Below, in pieces: positions 10,860 through 20,798 of a stretch of 30,067 nucleotides of DNA. Every line of letters begins with the position of its first letter. Positions within the stretch are counted from its first letter, which is position 1. The translations under genes and the position numbers were made by a program. The notes below the pieces were generated by a model. The model made no database searches. It had not been told where the DNA came from and was given only the letters and a program-made list of their open reading frames with translations. The stretch is from Haplomitrium mnioides (lineage: Eukaryota > Marchantiophyta > Haplomitriopsida > Calobryales): positions 27,398-57,464 of the forward strand of contig JBNGIS010033795.1 in assembly GCA_049999725.1 (NCBI GenBank). Reading direction: 5' to 3'.

Positions 10860-12618
10860 ATGGCATCACAGGCCAATGCTCCCAAACCAGTTCAACCAAA
10901 GCCTTATCAATATTTGGATGTTTTGAAGGTTCTTGAGCCACAAAAACTAGCCTACAAATAGATAGTTTGTTGTGGAACAATAAAGGATATCGACCATCAC
11001 CTTTATCTTTTTTCACAGTGAAAGAAAAAATATTAACATGGGTCTTTTGGTCCAAATCACGATGATTTGAGAGGGGCACGAAACCCACATGGGGTTGCTT
11101 GTGCAGTCAAAATCATTGATTACCCTCTTCAAGGCTTCACCAAATAATTACTGCTTCAACGAGATGAAGCCATGAGACATCTTCACCAAGTATCTACAGT
11201 TAGCTTTCAACGACGGCAAAGTGAGACTAACAAGAAATTTTTTCAATCATTTTAAACTTTTGTTGCCAAGGAGTCTATGCGTATATGGACTTCGGAGGCC
11301 ATACACGCATGGAATCCCGAGTCCATGTGAGCATGGACTCCTGAGTTCAAGTGCACATTGACTAAGAAGTCTATGCCCACATGGATTCCAATGCATCTTT
11401 AGGCTTAGACTAGAAGTTGAAACACTCAAAGTCCCTTATTTAAACTTTTGACAAATTTTTGTATTAAATCATTGACCATTTCTTTTTTCTCTTTTCAGTT
11501 TTCTCAATATTTATCAGACTTTCTAAGCACTTTCTCAGAAGCAAAGTGAGTAGAATGGGACTTCATCAAAATTTCCATCAATATCTAACTTTTGAAAGTC
11601 AAGCAAAGCGTACATATTCAACAACTTAAGCCGCATCCAAGCGCGACTTTGATGACTTTCGTAGCAACAGGTGGACCATCTATTGCCAAAAAAAAGAAAG
11701 GAGGTGGAGCCAACCGAGGCTCCCAAAAAGAAGAAACAGGCCCTACCAAAGAAGAAGCATATGCCCCAACCACATATTGAGAAGGAGCTGGTCTGGTCCC
11801 CATCTCCAACCAGTTCATCTTTGGCGGCCTCTTCATCTTCAACTGCTAGCAACTCAAAGGAGAAAGTAGAGCCGGAGCCAATGGAGGCTTCAACATCAAG
11901 ATCAAAAAGGCAATTGCATAAGGAGCTACATACCTTTTAGGAACAAGAGCAAGTGGATCCTAAGACACTATCTTAGGAAGACAAAAACAAGATTTGGGAG
12001 TTTGCAATCTAGCGGCGTGGAGTCTGAGAGGAAACAATTACAATTCGGTTGGAAAATCTTAACCTTCCAAAACCTAGAATGGATTGTTGGAGGTCATTCC
12101 AAATTAGGAGGTTAAATGAAGATTTTGTGGAGCTTTTAGCACAAAGAATGCGCACAAACAAGTATGCGTATAGGTTTTTCATTGTGGTGGTGTACACAAA
12201 ATACGGGTTAAAGGATAAGTCAGAGTTTGACATCAAGAAATTTGACAAGTACAGATACGAGACTACAAGAGGCAATCATAGTGTTGCCGCAAGGCAGCTT
12301 TAAATTACAAAACATAAAGCAAAAAAATGCCATACTTTTGTTTTGCAATTGGTACATGTATGTAAGGCTTACACTAACATAGGCTCGTGCTTTACAATTA
12401 CGACCAACGATGCAGGTTGGAAATGATGTCCATTCAAAAGGTTGAGTGTTGGCATCAGAGGTACATGGAGAGTGGGAGGGTGTCATCCCATAAATTAAAA
12501 AAAGAATTGGTGGTAAAGAATTTGGAGATAAAGCCAAAGTCCACTCTTGAGAAGATTGATACATCTCAAGACAATTGGTTCCAGCTTATGTTCTGAAGCG
12601 GAAAGCTCTAGGAGTTAC
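10860..12618 (+). pseudogene. ParB-like/methyltransferase family, copy 2 (decayed, truncated after ParB part)
   Basis: The only copy showing the start: ATG at 10860 reads MASQANAPKPVQPKPYQYL. Exon 1 ends at 11220 (GGCAAA|GTGAGA) and exon 2 begins at 11499 after CTCTTTTCAG. The linker near 11670-11935 is Lys/Pro/Ser-rich (PTEAPKKKKQALPKKKHM, then SPSPTSSSLAASSSSTAS). The ParB-like part near 12060-12305 reads LPKPRMDCWRSFQIRRL, NEDFVELLAQRMRTNKYA, then TRGNHSVAARQL, matching the family pattern of a Gly-x-His box followed by small helical residues. Stops (for example LAYK* near 10957, and 12301) and frameshifts show decay. At about 12618 the similarity to copies 1 and 3 ends and the 3' end of copy 3's flank begins, so the methylase end is absent. 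The promoter lies in or before the adjacent gap. Confidence 0.62.
11265..11400. repeat. Palindromic minisatellite in intron 1 of copy 2
   Basis: Five or six units of the 24-bp palindrome (for example GAGTCCATGTGAGCATGGAC near 11320), inside the inferred intron 11221-11498. Copy 1 has about three times as many units at the same place, so the array predates the duplication and has changed length since. Confidence 0.75.
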
Positions 12619-13189
12619 AAACAACCGGTGCTTTGAACTAGGAACCGCTACATGGTTCTTGTTTTATTTTTCACTCTCGAAAACCAAATTTGAAATTTTA
12701 GCATTTAAAATCATGATTTTGACACTAATAATGCTTATTTGCAAAAAATATACAATTTTATACATCAAAATTGCCTGATTCAATTTTACAATGTATTGAA
12801 AACAAATCTTCTTATGAGAATATTATCAAATTTATAATTTATGATTTTTGCTTTAAGAACCACGAGCATTACCGATCAAAAAGTGTACAAAATATAAACC
12901 ACATTTGTAGTTAAATAATTTCAAAACTAACCATGACATGAGTAATTTTAAAAATTGATGAAAACAATCAAAAAAATTTTTAAAAAAATTACATAAAAAA
13001 ATGCTTAAATGCGAAAGAACTTTGAACAATAGTCTGAAAGCTTATGCACATAGAGACTATTCAAACAACTTTGCACTTGGAACGCTACAACCCAAACACG
13101 AGTGGAATGTTGAGGTTGTCACGTACATGAACTTGTAGCTAGATCCCAATGTTTAAGCCAAAGAAGATTGTTGAAGCAAATTGTGAAAG

Positions 13190-13330
13190 ACGTGCTTGGA
13201 AAACTAAAGTCAACGTGAGGTTGAGCAACTAAAGTCTATGTGCGCATGGACAACCTGAAGCCCACGCAAGCTTGAACAACTAAAGCCAATGTGCGCATGG
13301 ACAACTCAAGCCCATGTGAACACAAATTGT
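13190..13330. repeat. Degenerate palindromic repeat in 3' flank of copy 3
   Basis: Units such as CTAAAGTCTATGTGCGCATGG and CTAAAGCCAATGTGCGCATGG recur every 25-30 bp. The place in the flank matches the array at 3115-3315 of copy 1. Confidence 0.65.
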
Positions 13331-13511
13331 TGAATAATTGAACGCAATGACCTTCCATGCATAGACCTTGTTGCTAATTTGAATGAAAACAAATATGGTT
13401 TGTTTAAAAATAATTTTGCAAAAGAAATTAAATCGTAAAAAAATACTTAAATTGGATTTGGAATACAACAAGTAAATAGATAAATCAACTAATATTTTGT
13501 GAAAAAAATAC

Positions 13512-13517
13512 TTTATT
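13512..13517 (-). promoter_or_regulatory. Putative polyadenylation signal of copy 3
   Basis: AATAAA on the minus strand (TTTATT on plus), about 25 bases after the methylase stop codon and conserved in the 3' flank of copy 1. Position and conservation favour a poly(A) signal. Confidence 0.4.
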
Positions 13518-13539
13518 ATGTAGCAAAATAACATTTGTC

Positions 13540-14727
13540 TCAAGTTGCAGCCCTATACTCTTCAGGAGGAACATTGTCATCTAAATCTAATGCTTGAAAA
13601 GGTTCAGCATCTACAACTGCAAGAGAGTCCTGCCGAGACTTTCTAGTTCCGGGAATCACAACAAAATCATCAAAAGCACATGTAGTACCAAGAGGAACAT
13701 GCTTCTTGTGGTATGTATATACTATCTGAGACTCGGTCACATCAGATGGCAAATAAGCCATTGTCAAAACTCTTTGAGTAATATAGATAGATTGACGTCT
13801 ATCATATTCCACTACGATTCAATTTTGCACTAGCTTTAAAGCACAAAAAAGGCCTGTGCCGCACCCTGAGCAAAGATCTAAAATCCAATCTTGCTCTGTT
13901 GTTAAATGGTCAATAAAAAAATTATACAAAGCTTGAGGCTTTTGGTAAACGTTTACATAAGCATGATCTCATCGATGTTTAAGTTTTGCCAACATAGTCG
14001 AGCGGTTGAAAACACTTCGCATGATTTGCCAAGGTCACCTTCCTTCATTCAATAGTCTACAATCTAGTACTTTGGGCGTGAGCGATTCTGAGACCACCCA
14101 AATGATAAATATTACTTTTATCACTATAGTAACAAAAACAAACATATAAGAAAACAAAAGGAAAAATAAAACTCATAAACTATCAAATGAAAAAACAAAA
14201 TACAACTTACCAGACATCGTAGTTGATTGCACAACAAACCTTCAGTGAAGCAATCTCGACGATGCCAAACTATTGTAAATAGTGGATAATAACAAAAGAC
14301 CAAAACTTGAAAGTATGAACTACGCAAAAGAAGAAACCATATCAAAAATATCATCCTTCAAGAAGGGTTCCGAGTCCTCATGCTTACATTTCTTAAAGTT
14401 GTAATAATAAGGAATATCAACAATAACTAAAGTGAAACATCTTGGTTTCACAAAACTCTTTGACTGTCAAGCATTAGACACCCTGTGGACTTGATAATAT
14501 GCCATGTTGAGTCCATTGACATAGGACATTAAGTCCTCCTCTTGCTCATCAGACCCTCCTGTAGTTGGGAGGGCAACAACTTCATTTAACTATCTCGCCT
14601 TCTACTCTCTTGCTTTCTGGCAGTAGAATAGAAAAGCATGAGAGTAGGAGACAAGCGTCGAGGCTTGATCTTCATTGGCGGGGGCATCTTTGACCCCTAT
14701 TTTCTTTTGACCTTTGACAACATCCAT
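13540..14727 (-). pseudogene. Beta-class DNA amino-methyltransferase domain of family copy 3 (decayed)
   Basis: From 14727 (MDVVKGQKKIGVKDA) the minus strand reads GLNMAYYQVHRV, then CFTLVIVDIPYYYNF near 14420-14460. This fits catalytic motif IV (DPPY) with Ile for the first Pro. SSFGLLLLST follows. A donor (TCTG|GTAAG) at 14210 and an acceptor (TTACTATAG) ending at 14124 predict an 87-bp intron. The next exon reads VYQKPQALYNFFIDHL, DWILDLCSGCGTGLFCAL and IVVEYDRRQSIYITQRV near 13760-13940. These fit the Lys-Pro motif, the AdoMet-binding motif I and the acidic residue plus helix of Pfam N6_N4_Mtase (PF01555). The tail ends ALDLDDNVPPEEYRAAT at 13540. The order IV before I marks the beta class, which transfers methyl from AdoMet to N4 of cytosine or N6 of adenine in DNA. 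At least eight in-frame stops (TAG or TGA) make it inactive. Whether the target was C or A cannot be told. Confidence 0.65.
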
Positions 14728-15549
14728 TAATTTAATTTCTTAGCAAGCTCTTTCCAATTCGCGAGACATCTCCTCAATCGAAAGCTCTCCAACTTCAACA
14801 CATTTCAAAATACAGATTTTGATTTCATGGGAAAGACCCTGAAATGACCTCCAAGGTGTCCATTTCATGTCCTCAATTCTCAAGGAACCTTTGCCCTTTG
14901 GCTTCTGGCCCTTGACGGTGTTCTTTTCCCACATTGTAAATCCCAAAGCTCACCACTTCAAAATGCAAGCTGGAACCAATTGTTCTGAGAAGTGACTGTC
15001 TTCTCAAGAGTTGACTCCGGCTTTATCTCCACGATCTCCAACACCAACTCTCTTTTTAATTTTTGAGATGACACCATCATACTTTCGACGAACCTTTGAT
15101 GCCAATATTCAACCTTTTGAATTGAGGTTATTTCTAGCCTGTATCTTTGGTCGTAATTGTCATCCATTGCAAAAATATGGGCCTTTGTTGGAGTCAAGCC
15201 CATGTACATATAACAATTGCAGAGCAACAACGCTGGATTCTTTGCTCCGTATTTAGTGATTAAAAGCTGCCTTGCGGCAGCACTATGATTGCCTCCAACA
15301 ATCTCATACCGATACTTGTCAGGGTTCTTCATGTCAAACTCTGACTTATCCTTTAACTCGCACTATGGATCTACAACAACAATGAAAAATCTGTGCACAT
15401 ATTTATTTGTGATCATTCTCTTTGCAAGAAGCTCAACAGAGTCCTCATTCAACCTCTTAATTTGAAACGACCTCTAGTTGTCCATTCTAGGTTTTAGAAG
15501 GTTCAATTCTCCAGCCGAGTTGTTATGGTTTCCTCTCAAAGTCTGCATT
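14728..15549 (-). pseudogene. ParB-like domain and helical region of family copy 3 (decayed, 5'-truncated)
   Basis: Upstream half of the same gene as the methylase domain. From about 15549 the minus strand reads LNEDSVELLAKRMITNKY, then DKYRYEIVGGNHSAAARQLL near 15250-15320, MDDNYDQRYRLEITSIQKV and NWFQLAF. A stop at 14958 follows, and a further open part (GSLRIEDMKWTPWRSFQG, KICILKCVEVGELSIEEM) ends at 14740. The first region has the order expected for ParB/Srx-like nucleotide-binding or nuclease folds: a helix that picks residues to be tested, a hydrophobic strand (FFIVVV), then a Gly-Asn-His-Ser box and a helix. Exon 1 and the linker are missing; similarity to copies 1 and 2 starts abruptly at 15549. 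In bacteria, ParB-like domains often sit N-terminal to DNA methylases in phage and plasmid proteins. Stops within (MDN*RSF, VDP*CEL) show decay. Confidence 0.6.
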
Positions 15550-15796
15550 GAACAACCGCTACTTTGAACCAGAAACAAGCTACTCAAAACATGAACTTTT
15601 TTTTCCACAAAAAATGTTGTTTTCAAGCTCAAAAAACAAATAAAACGATGTTATTTTTCAAAAACCAAAACAACGTGAGTTTTTTTGTTCATTTTTGGCA
15701 GTTTTAACAAGCTTCATAGATCAAGAAGCAATTTTATAATGCAAAATTGAATGATATTCTTAGTTTTGTGAAAATATTAGAAATCTTGACATTAGT
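15550..15796. other. AT-rich spacer between copy 3 and the copia insertion
   Basis: Begins with AACAACCGCTACTTTGAACC, which resembles the sequence at 12621-12640 beyond the other end of copy 3. The rest is A/T-rich with no coding signal. The spacer continues beyond the copia element at 24035. Confidence 0.5.
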
Positions 15797-15801
15797 GAAA
15801 A
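15797..15801. repeat. Target site duplication, left (GAAAA)
   Basis: GAAAA directly left of the LTR, matched exactly by 24030-24034 directly right of the other LTR. Five bases is the usual duplication length for Ty1/copia integration. Confidence 0.85.
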
Positions 15802-16067
15802 TGTTGTGGTATGTCATACAATAGGTACACAACATGTGCTCATTAGCTCATGCAAGAATGTGTGAAAAATCTTCCTCTCTTTCTTCTCCTCTCAATCTCA
15901 TATCATCAATCATCTTATTCTCAATAATACAATCAAGTATATTATTATCTTAATCCTAAGTTAGGCTTAACCTAATATGGTTACTAATTATAGATTAGTA
16001 ACCTAATCTTAGATTAGGAAAAAATCCTCTAATCTTACTTATTATGTTACTAAATATATCCTAACAC
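15802..16067 (-). repeat. 3' LTR of the copia element
   Basis: 266 bp, TGTTGTGG to CCTAACA on the plus strand, pairing with 23766-24029. It contains two imperfect palindromes in tandem around 15985-16020 (CTAATTATAGATTAG and CTAATCTTAGATTAG). Confidence 0.93.
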
Positions 16068-16078
16068 TCCCCCTTAGT
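16068..16078 (-). other. Polypurine tract of the copia element
   Basis: CTCCCCCTTAG on the plus strand, which is CTAAGGGGGAG on the element strand, immediately inside the 3' LTR. It is the standard position and composition of the primer for plus-strand DNA synthesis. Confidence 0.85.
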
Positions 16079-16164
16079 TATAACATAGGAATGTTGTAGA
16101 CAAAACGTAACATAAATATCGAATCGATATAAAAGATAAAGAATATTAATGATATCAATATAGA

Positions 16165-19100
16165 TCACAATAAGTTGGATAATCGACAAAGTCCAATAAG
16201 ATCACAGTATTGTCGATGCAGTGTTGGAGGTAAAGCCTTGGTAAAAAGATTAGGCATATTATCTTTGCCAGAAATCATCTGCACAACAATGGTGTCATCT
16301 TGTTGCTCATGCGTGAAAAAGAACTTTGGTGAGATATTTTTAATACGATCTCCTTGGATAAAGCCCTATGAGATCTGTTGCACACATGCCAATTAATCCT
16401 CATAGAGGATAGTAGGGTCATGTAAACAACGAAGACCACAAGATACATCAATATGATCCATCATCCTATGTAAATAAATGCATTCCCTACTTGCTTCATA
16501 TAGAGCAATAATCTCTGCATGGTTGGAAGATGTGCTAGTCAAAGTCTGCTTAGTACTCTTCCATGATATGGCTGTAGAGCCATATAGTAAGTAATACATA
16601 CCCGGTTTGGGATTTAGCCTCATTAGAATTTGAAAGGTATCATGCATTCGTATAACCGGTTAGGATTTGATCCGTGTGTTTTGGGAAATATAGTCCCATG
16701 TCAATGGTTCTTTGTAAATATCTGAATACTTGCTTGATGCCATTCCAATACCTTATGGTAGGTTGTGAACTATGCCTGGCTAGTAGGTTCACGACAAAGG
16801 AAATATCAGGTCGAGTTTGATTTTCCAAATACATAAGAGCTCCTATAGTGGAAAGATATGGAATCTCAGATCCGAGGATAGGCTCTATGTCATTCTATTT
16901 ACAGAATAAATCTTTATCTCTGTCAAGTGATCTAATCTCCATAGGAGATGTGATCGGATGAGATTTATCCATATTAAATTGTTTTAGGACTTTCTTAGTA
17001 TAAGTACTCTGATGGACTAAAATGCTATCGTCAAGGTACTCAAATTGAAGTCCCAAGCAATAGGCTGCCTTACTAATGTCCATCATATCAAAAATCTTCT
17101 TGAGCATAGAAATAGTCTGCTCAAGGAGGGTTTGGTGTCCAAACAAGTTTATATCATCAATATAGAGTACGACAACAATAAATTGTTTGTCGACATTCTT
17201 GATGAATAAACTAGGTGCAATGTCATCATAGCAAAAAACCCATGGCAATCATCTCCTCTTTAAATCTGTGATACCATATATGACCACTCTGCTTAGGTCC
17301 ATAAATAGATCTCATGATCTGGAAAACATATCCATTCCTAGCCAGAGGCATGGATTGATGCATAGGAGGGACAATAAGTCCAATCTGTCTAGTTTGCATC
17401 TCATGGACTAAAGGTCCAAGCCTAATTTTCCCCCTCTTGGGTTGTAAATAGGTTGTTGGTAAAGAGGTAGATGGTTCGCATAAAGGTTTCCCCTTATAGA
17501 CATTCTCCCCCCTGAACATAATAGATATTCCTAGCAATAAGCTCTAGGGGAGTTTTCATATAAATCTGGGTATCAAGTAGCCTATACAGGTATGCTGTCA
17601 CCACATCTAGCTAATGTGTCATGAGCTCATGTCTTAGGGAAAAGCCAACTAGGAACTGGTATGTGATAGCATTCATAAATGGGGCATATGTGAGATCATA
17701 GTCTCTTCCAAGAATCTGTGTATAGCCCTTGGCTACAAGGCGTACATTATATCTGACAATATCGCCTTTCTCATTTGGCTTCTTCACGAAAATTGACCTA
17801 TATCAGATGAAGTGGGCGTCAGAGGGTACTGGGACTAAAGGTCCAAATACTTTCCTCTTTATCATGGTATCCAATTCGGAATTCATCGCCTTTTCCCATT
17901 CAATCCAATCAGGATTGTCCATAGCTTCTTTGACAAACCTTGGATCAAGGGGTATATCAGATATAGTTTGTGAAATCATGAAGGTGAAATGGTCATCCAT
18001 GCTAACACTCTCTCGCTGCCATAAAATCCTAGTATCCATATAGTGGATTGATATTTCTTTATTATCTGGGATCTCTAAAAGAGAATAGTAGGCTGAGATG
18101 GTGGTGTAGTGGATGATGATGGTAGTAGAGGTCCATCAGCAAAGAAAGTAGTCCTCTTTGTCATATTTTGTTGCCTTGGTTGAGAGTCTTTTGAGCCTTA
18201 AGGGCGTCCTCTCTTTTGCCTTGGTAATTGATCATTTGTTGTTGTAGTAATGTTCTAAATCCTTGAAGGTACATTTACAGCAAGAATGTGTGATCGTGTT
18301 ATCTTTGCAATCTTATTAAGTGAGTCAAGCAACTGTTCAACAGTATTAGTCAAGTGAGGAAGTCTCATGACTTCATCGTCACACTGCCTTATTCTTTGAT
18401 CTATCCATAAAGTGGATACTTTCTCCCATTCTAAGTTTTTCGGTATTGAAGAAGTTTTATCTTCAAACAAAGGTGGGAATATATCCTCATAGAAGTGGGA
18501 GTCAACAAATCTGACCTGAAATACATCTGCTGTGGATGGTTCCAGATATCGTATAATCAATAGGGAATCATAGCCTACATATATGCCCTTCTGTCGTTGA
18601 GGTCCCATCTTAGTCCTTTTCAATCCCAAAATTGGAACAAGGACTTGACAACCAAAAATACAAAGATGAGAGAGATCGGGAATAGTCCTATAGGAAAGTT
18701 GGTGAGGCGATAAATTATTAAAGCTGATGGCATGTACTTCAATAAAGAAGTAGCATGAAGAACATCGTGGCCCCATGCAAAAACCGATAATCTAGTCTAT
18801 ATGAGCATGAACCTAGCTATCATTTGTATATTGCGTATAACTCCTTTGGCTATGCCATTTTGAAAATGGACATGAGCCACAGAGTATTGGGTATCTATAT
18901 CCATAGTAATACGAAAATCGTCAAAAGTCTTAGACGTAAACTCCTCCGCATTGTCAACCCTTAGGACTCTTACTGGATTTTCTAGAAATTGAGCTTTCAA
19001 TTTCAGAATATATGCTAGTGTTCTAGGGAAGACTAAGTTTTGGGTAGAGAGTAACAAAACTTGAGACCATTTTGATGACGCACAGATTATCACCAAGAAG

Positions 19101-20798
19101 TACCGAAAGGGTCTACTTAGTGGGTCAATAGGACCACACACATTTGTGTGTAAACATTTAAGGAACTTAGGGATATCCATCATAGTTTTGGATATCGCTA
19201 GTCGTAGGATGAGCTTGCCTTGAGAGCATTGGATGCATTGTATATTGAGCATATGCGGTCTAACACTAGGAGGTATAGATCGTGACACTTTCAAAATATT
19301 CTGAAACATGTTTGTGCCAGGATGTCCTAAGCGTTTATGCCATGATATGCTTTGGTCAATATGCTTTGCATCAACAAGGAAACTCTGAATTTGTGTTACA
19401 TAAAACTCTAGGAGATATGCAAATAATGTTTCCTTTATTTCAGATCCATCAGTAGTGTTTTGTAATATATGAATCACTTCTTGATCTTTACATATGCTAG
19501 TATGCAAATGGAATCCATTGTCTCTAATATCCTTGAAACTAATAAGATTCCTAGTAGCACTAGGCGCATATATGGTAGATCTGATGTTCAATCTGGTTCC
19601 TCTTGGCAATGTAATAATGGCTGGTCCATGCCCTTCCTCAATCTGATTACTTCTCGTAATGGTTGTAAAGAAGGACCTGCACTTCAATATAGTGTGAGTG
19701 CTGCCACTGTCAATAATACAGGTATTAACATCATCCAAAGAAGGAACTGCATGTGAACATTGTAACATATGATTCTCTGGAACAGCCAGATCATCATCTT
19801 TATAGATATAGCCACTTAAAGTATCTTGTTGTTCCAAGAACACCCCATGGTTCTCTGTATTATGTTGTTTGCTTTGGTCTTGGGCATATAGTGCCACTAG
19901 ATGTGCTAGTATTCTGCATATTTTCTGAACATGGCCCAGCGTACCACATCTGGTACATCTAACTAAGCCTCTAGTGTTGCTGGAAGAGGGCATATTCTTG
20001 CCTCTGTTTTGAGGTCTTGCACCTCTTTGTCCCCTTGGGTAAAAGTTTCCAGCAGATCCCCTACCTCTATCCCTCCCCCTGAATTGCTTATTATTAAAGC
20101 CAATCATAGAGCCTTATCCCTTGTTTGAGGTCTGCCTATTGGAACCAAATCTAGCTCTTTGTCTTGGATGTCCTTTGTTACTCACTAGTTTGTTAAAGTG
20201 CACTTCAGGTGGCTGAGTAACAAGCAGAGTACCAGGAGGTCTAGTCTTGGAAATTTTCAGTAACAAGTCGTGATGCTTTTCTGCAAGTAGGAAATATGCA
20301 ATTAATTCATAATACCTTCTGAAGTTCATATTCCCGTACTATGCAGACAAGATCATGTTTTGAAGGATGAAAAGTGGATAAAGTCTTTTCTATCTACTCC
20401 TCATCTAAAACTGGATGACCACATAAAGTTAATTGACTAATGATCCTGAAGAGTTCACTATTGTATTTAGATATGGATGTGAAGTCCTGAACTCTCAGGT
20501 TAACCCAATCATGTCTGGCTTTAGGTAGATGGATAGTCTTTGTATGGTCAAACCTTTCTTTCAGGCTGTCCTATAAGAGTCTTGGATCACCCTCATTCAG
20601 GTATTGCAATTTCAAAGGGTCAGACAGATGATGTCTCAAGAACACCAAAGCTTTAGCTTTCTGCTAAGCATTTACACCCTCATCAGTGAGGATAGTAGCC
20701 TCCAATCCATTGGAAACCAGGTGTGCTACAACATCTAGTGACTAGGAGAGATAATTCTCCCCCTATATGGTCAGACTCTTGAAGCTTAGTTTTTCCAT
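16165..20798 (-). pseudogene. Copia gag-pol polyprotein (broken)
   Basis: Gag starts at 20798 (MEKLSFKSLTI) and shows LKERFDHTKTIHLPKA and ISKYNSELFRIISQL. A 436-codon open stretch (18797-20107) then holds the zinc knuckle CTRCGTLGHVQKIC (residues 51-64 of that stretch), the protease motif CIIDSGSTHTIL and the integrase zinc site (WHKRLGHPG, CIQCSQGK). The integrase core reads LHTNVCGPID, VLRVDNAEEF and NGIAKGVIRNIQ: the first catalytic Asp is Asn and the catalytic Glu is Lys. Reverse transcriptase keeps VVVLYIDDINLFG near 17150. RNase H and the C-terminus follow (STAISWKSTKQTLTSTSSNH; FTKALPPTLHRQY), ending at a TGA at 16165. Stops and frameshifts split the frame into at least eight pieces, so the protein cannot be made whole. 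In intact relatives the products copy element RNA and integrate the DNA. Confidence 0.9.

Larger units (their letters stand above)
12680..13535 (-). other. 3' flank of family copy 3, homologous to 2820-3665
   Basis: Minus-strand continuation after the methylase stop at 13540, matching the plus-strand 3' flank of copy 1 over its whole length. It includes the shared words ATAATAAAGTA, AATCTTCTTATGAGA and GAAATTTTAGCAT. It is AT-rich, has no coding signal and contains the small repeat array at 13190-13330. Confidence 0.75.

Noticed and set aside
12220-12564. 114-codon minus-strand frame, and 15011-15256 plus
   Set aside because: Both are antisense to the ParB-like part of the family, whose sense strand is shared by three copies.
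14124-14354. 76-codon minus-strand frame with hydrophobic residues
   Set aside because: It overlaps the methylase reading frame and the predicted 87-bp intron. The hydrophobic run comes from T-rich intron DNA.
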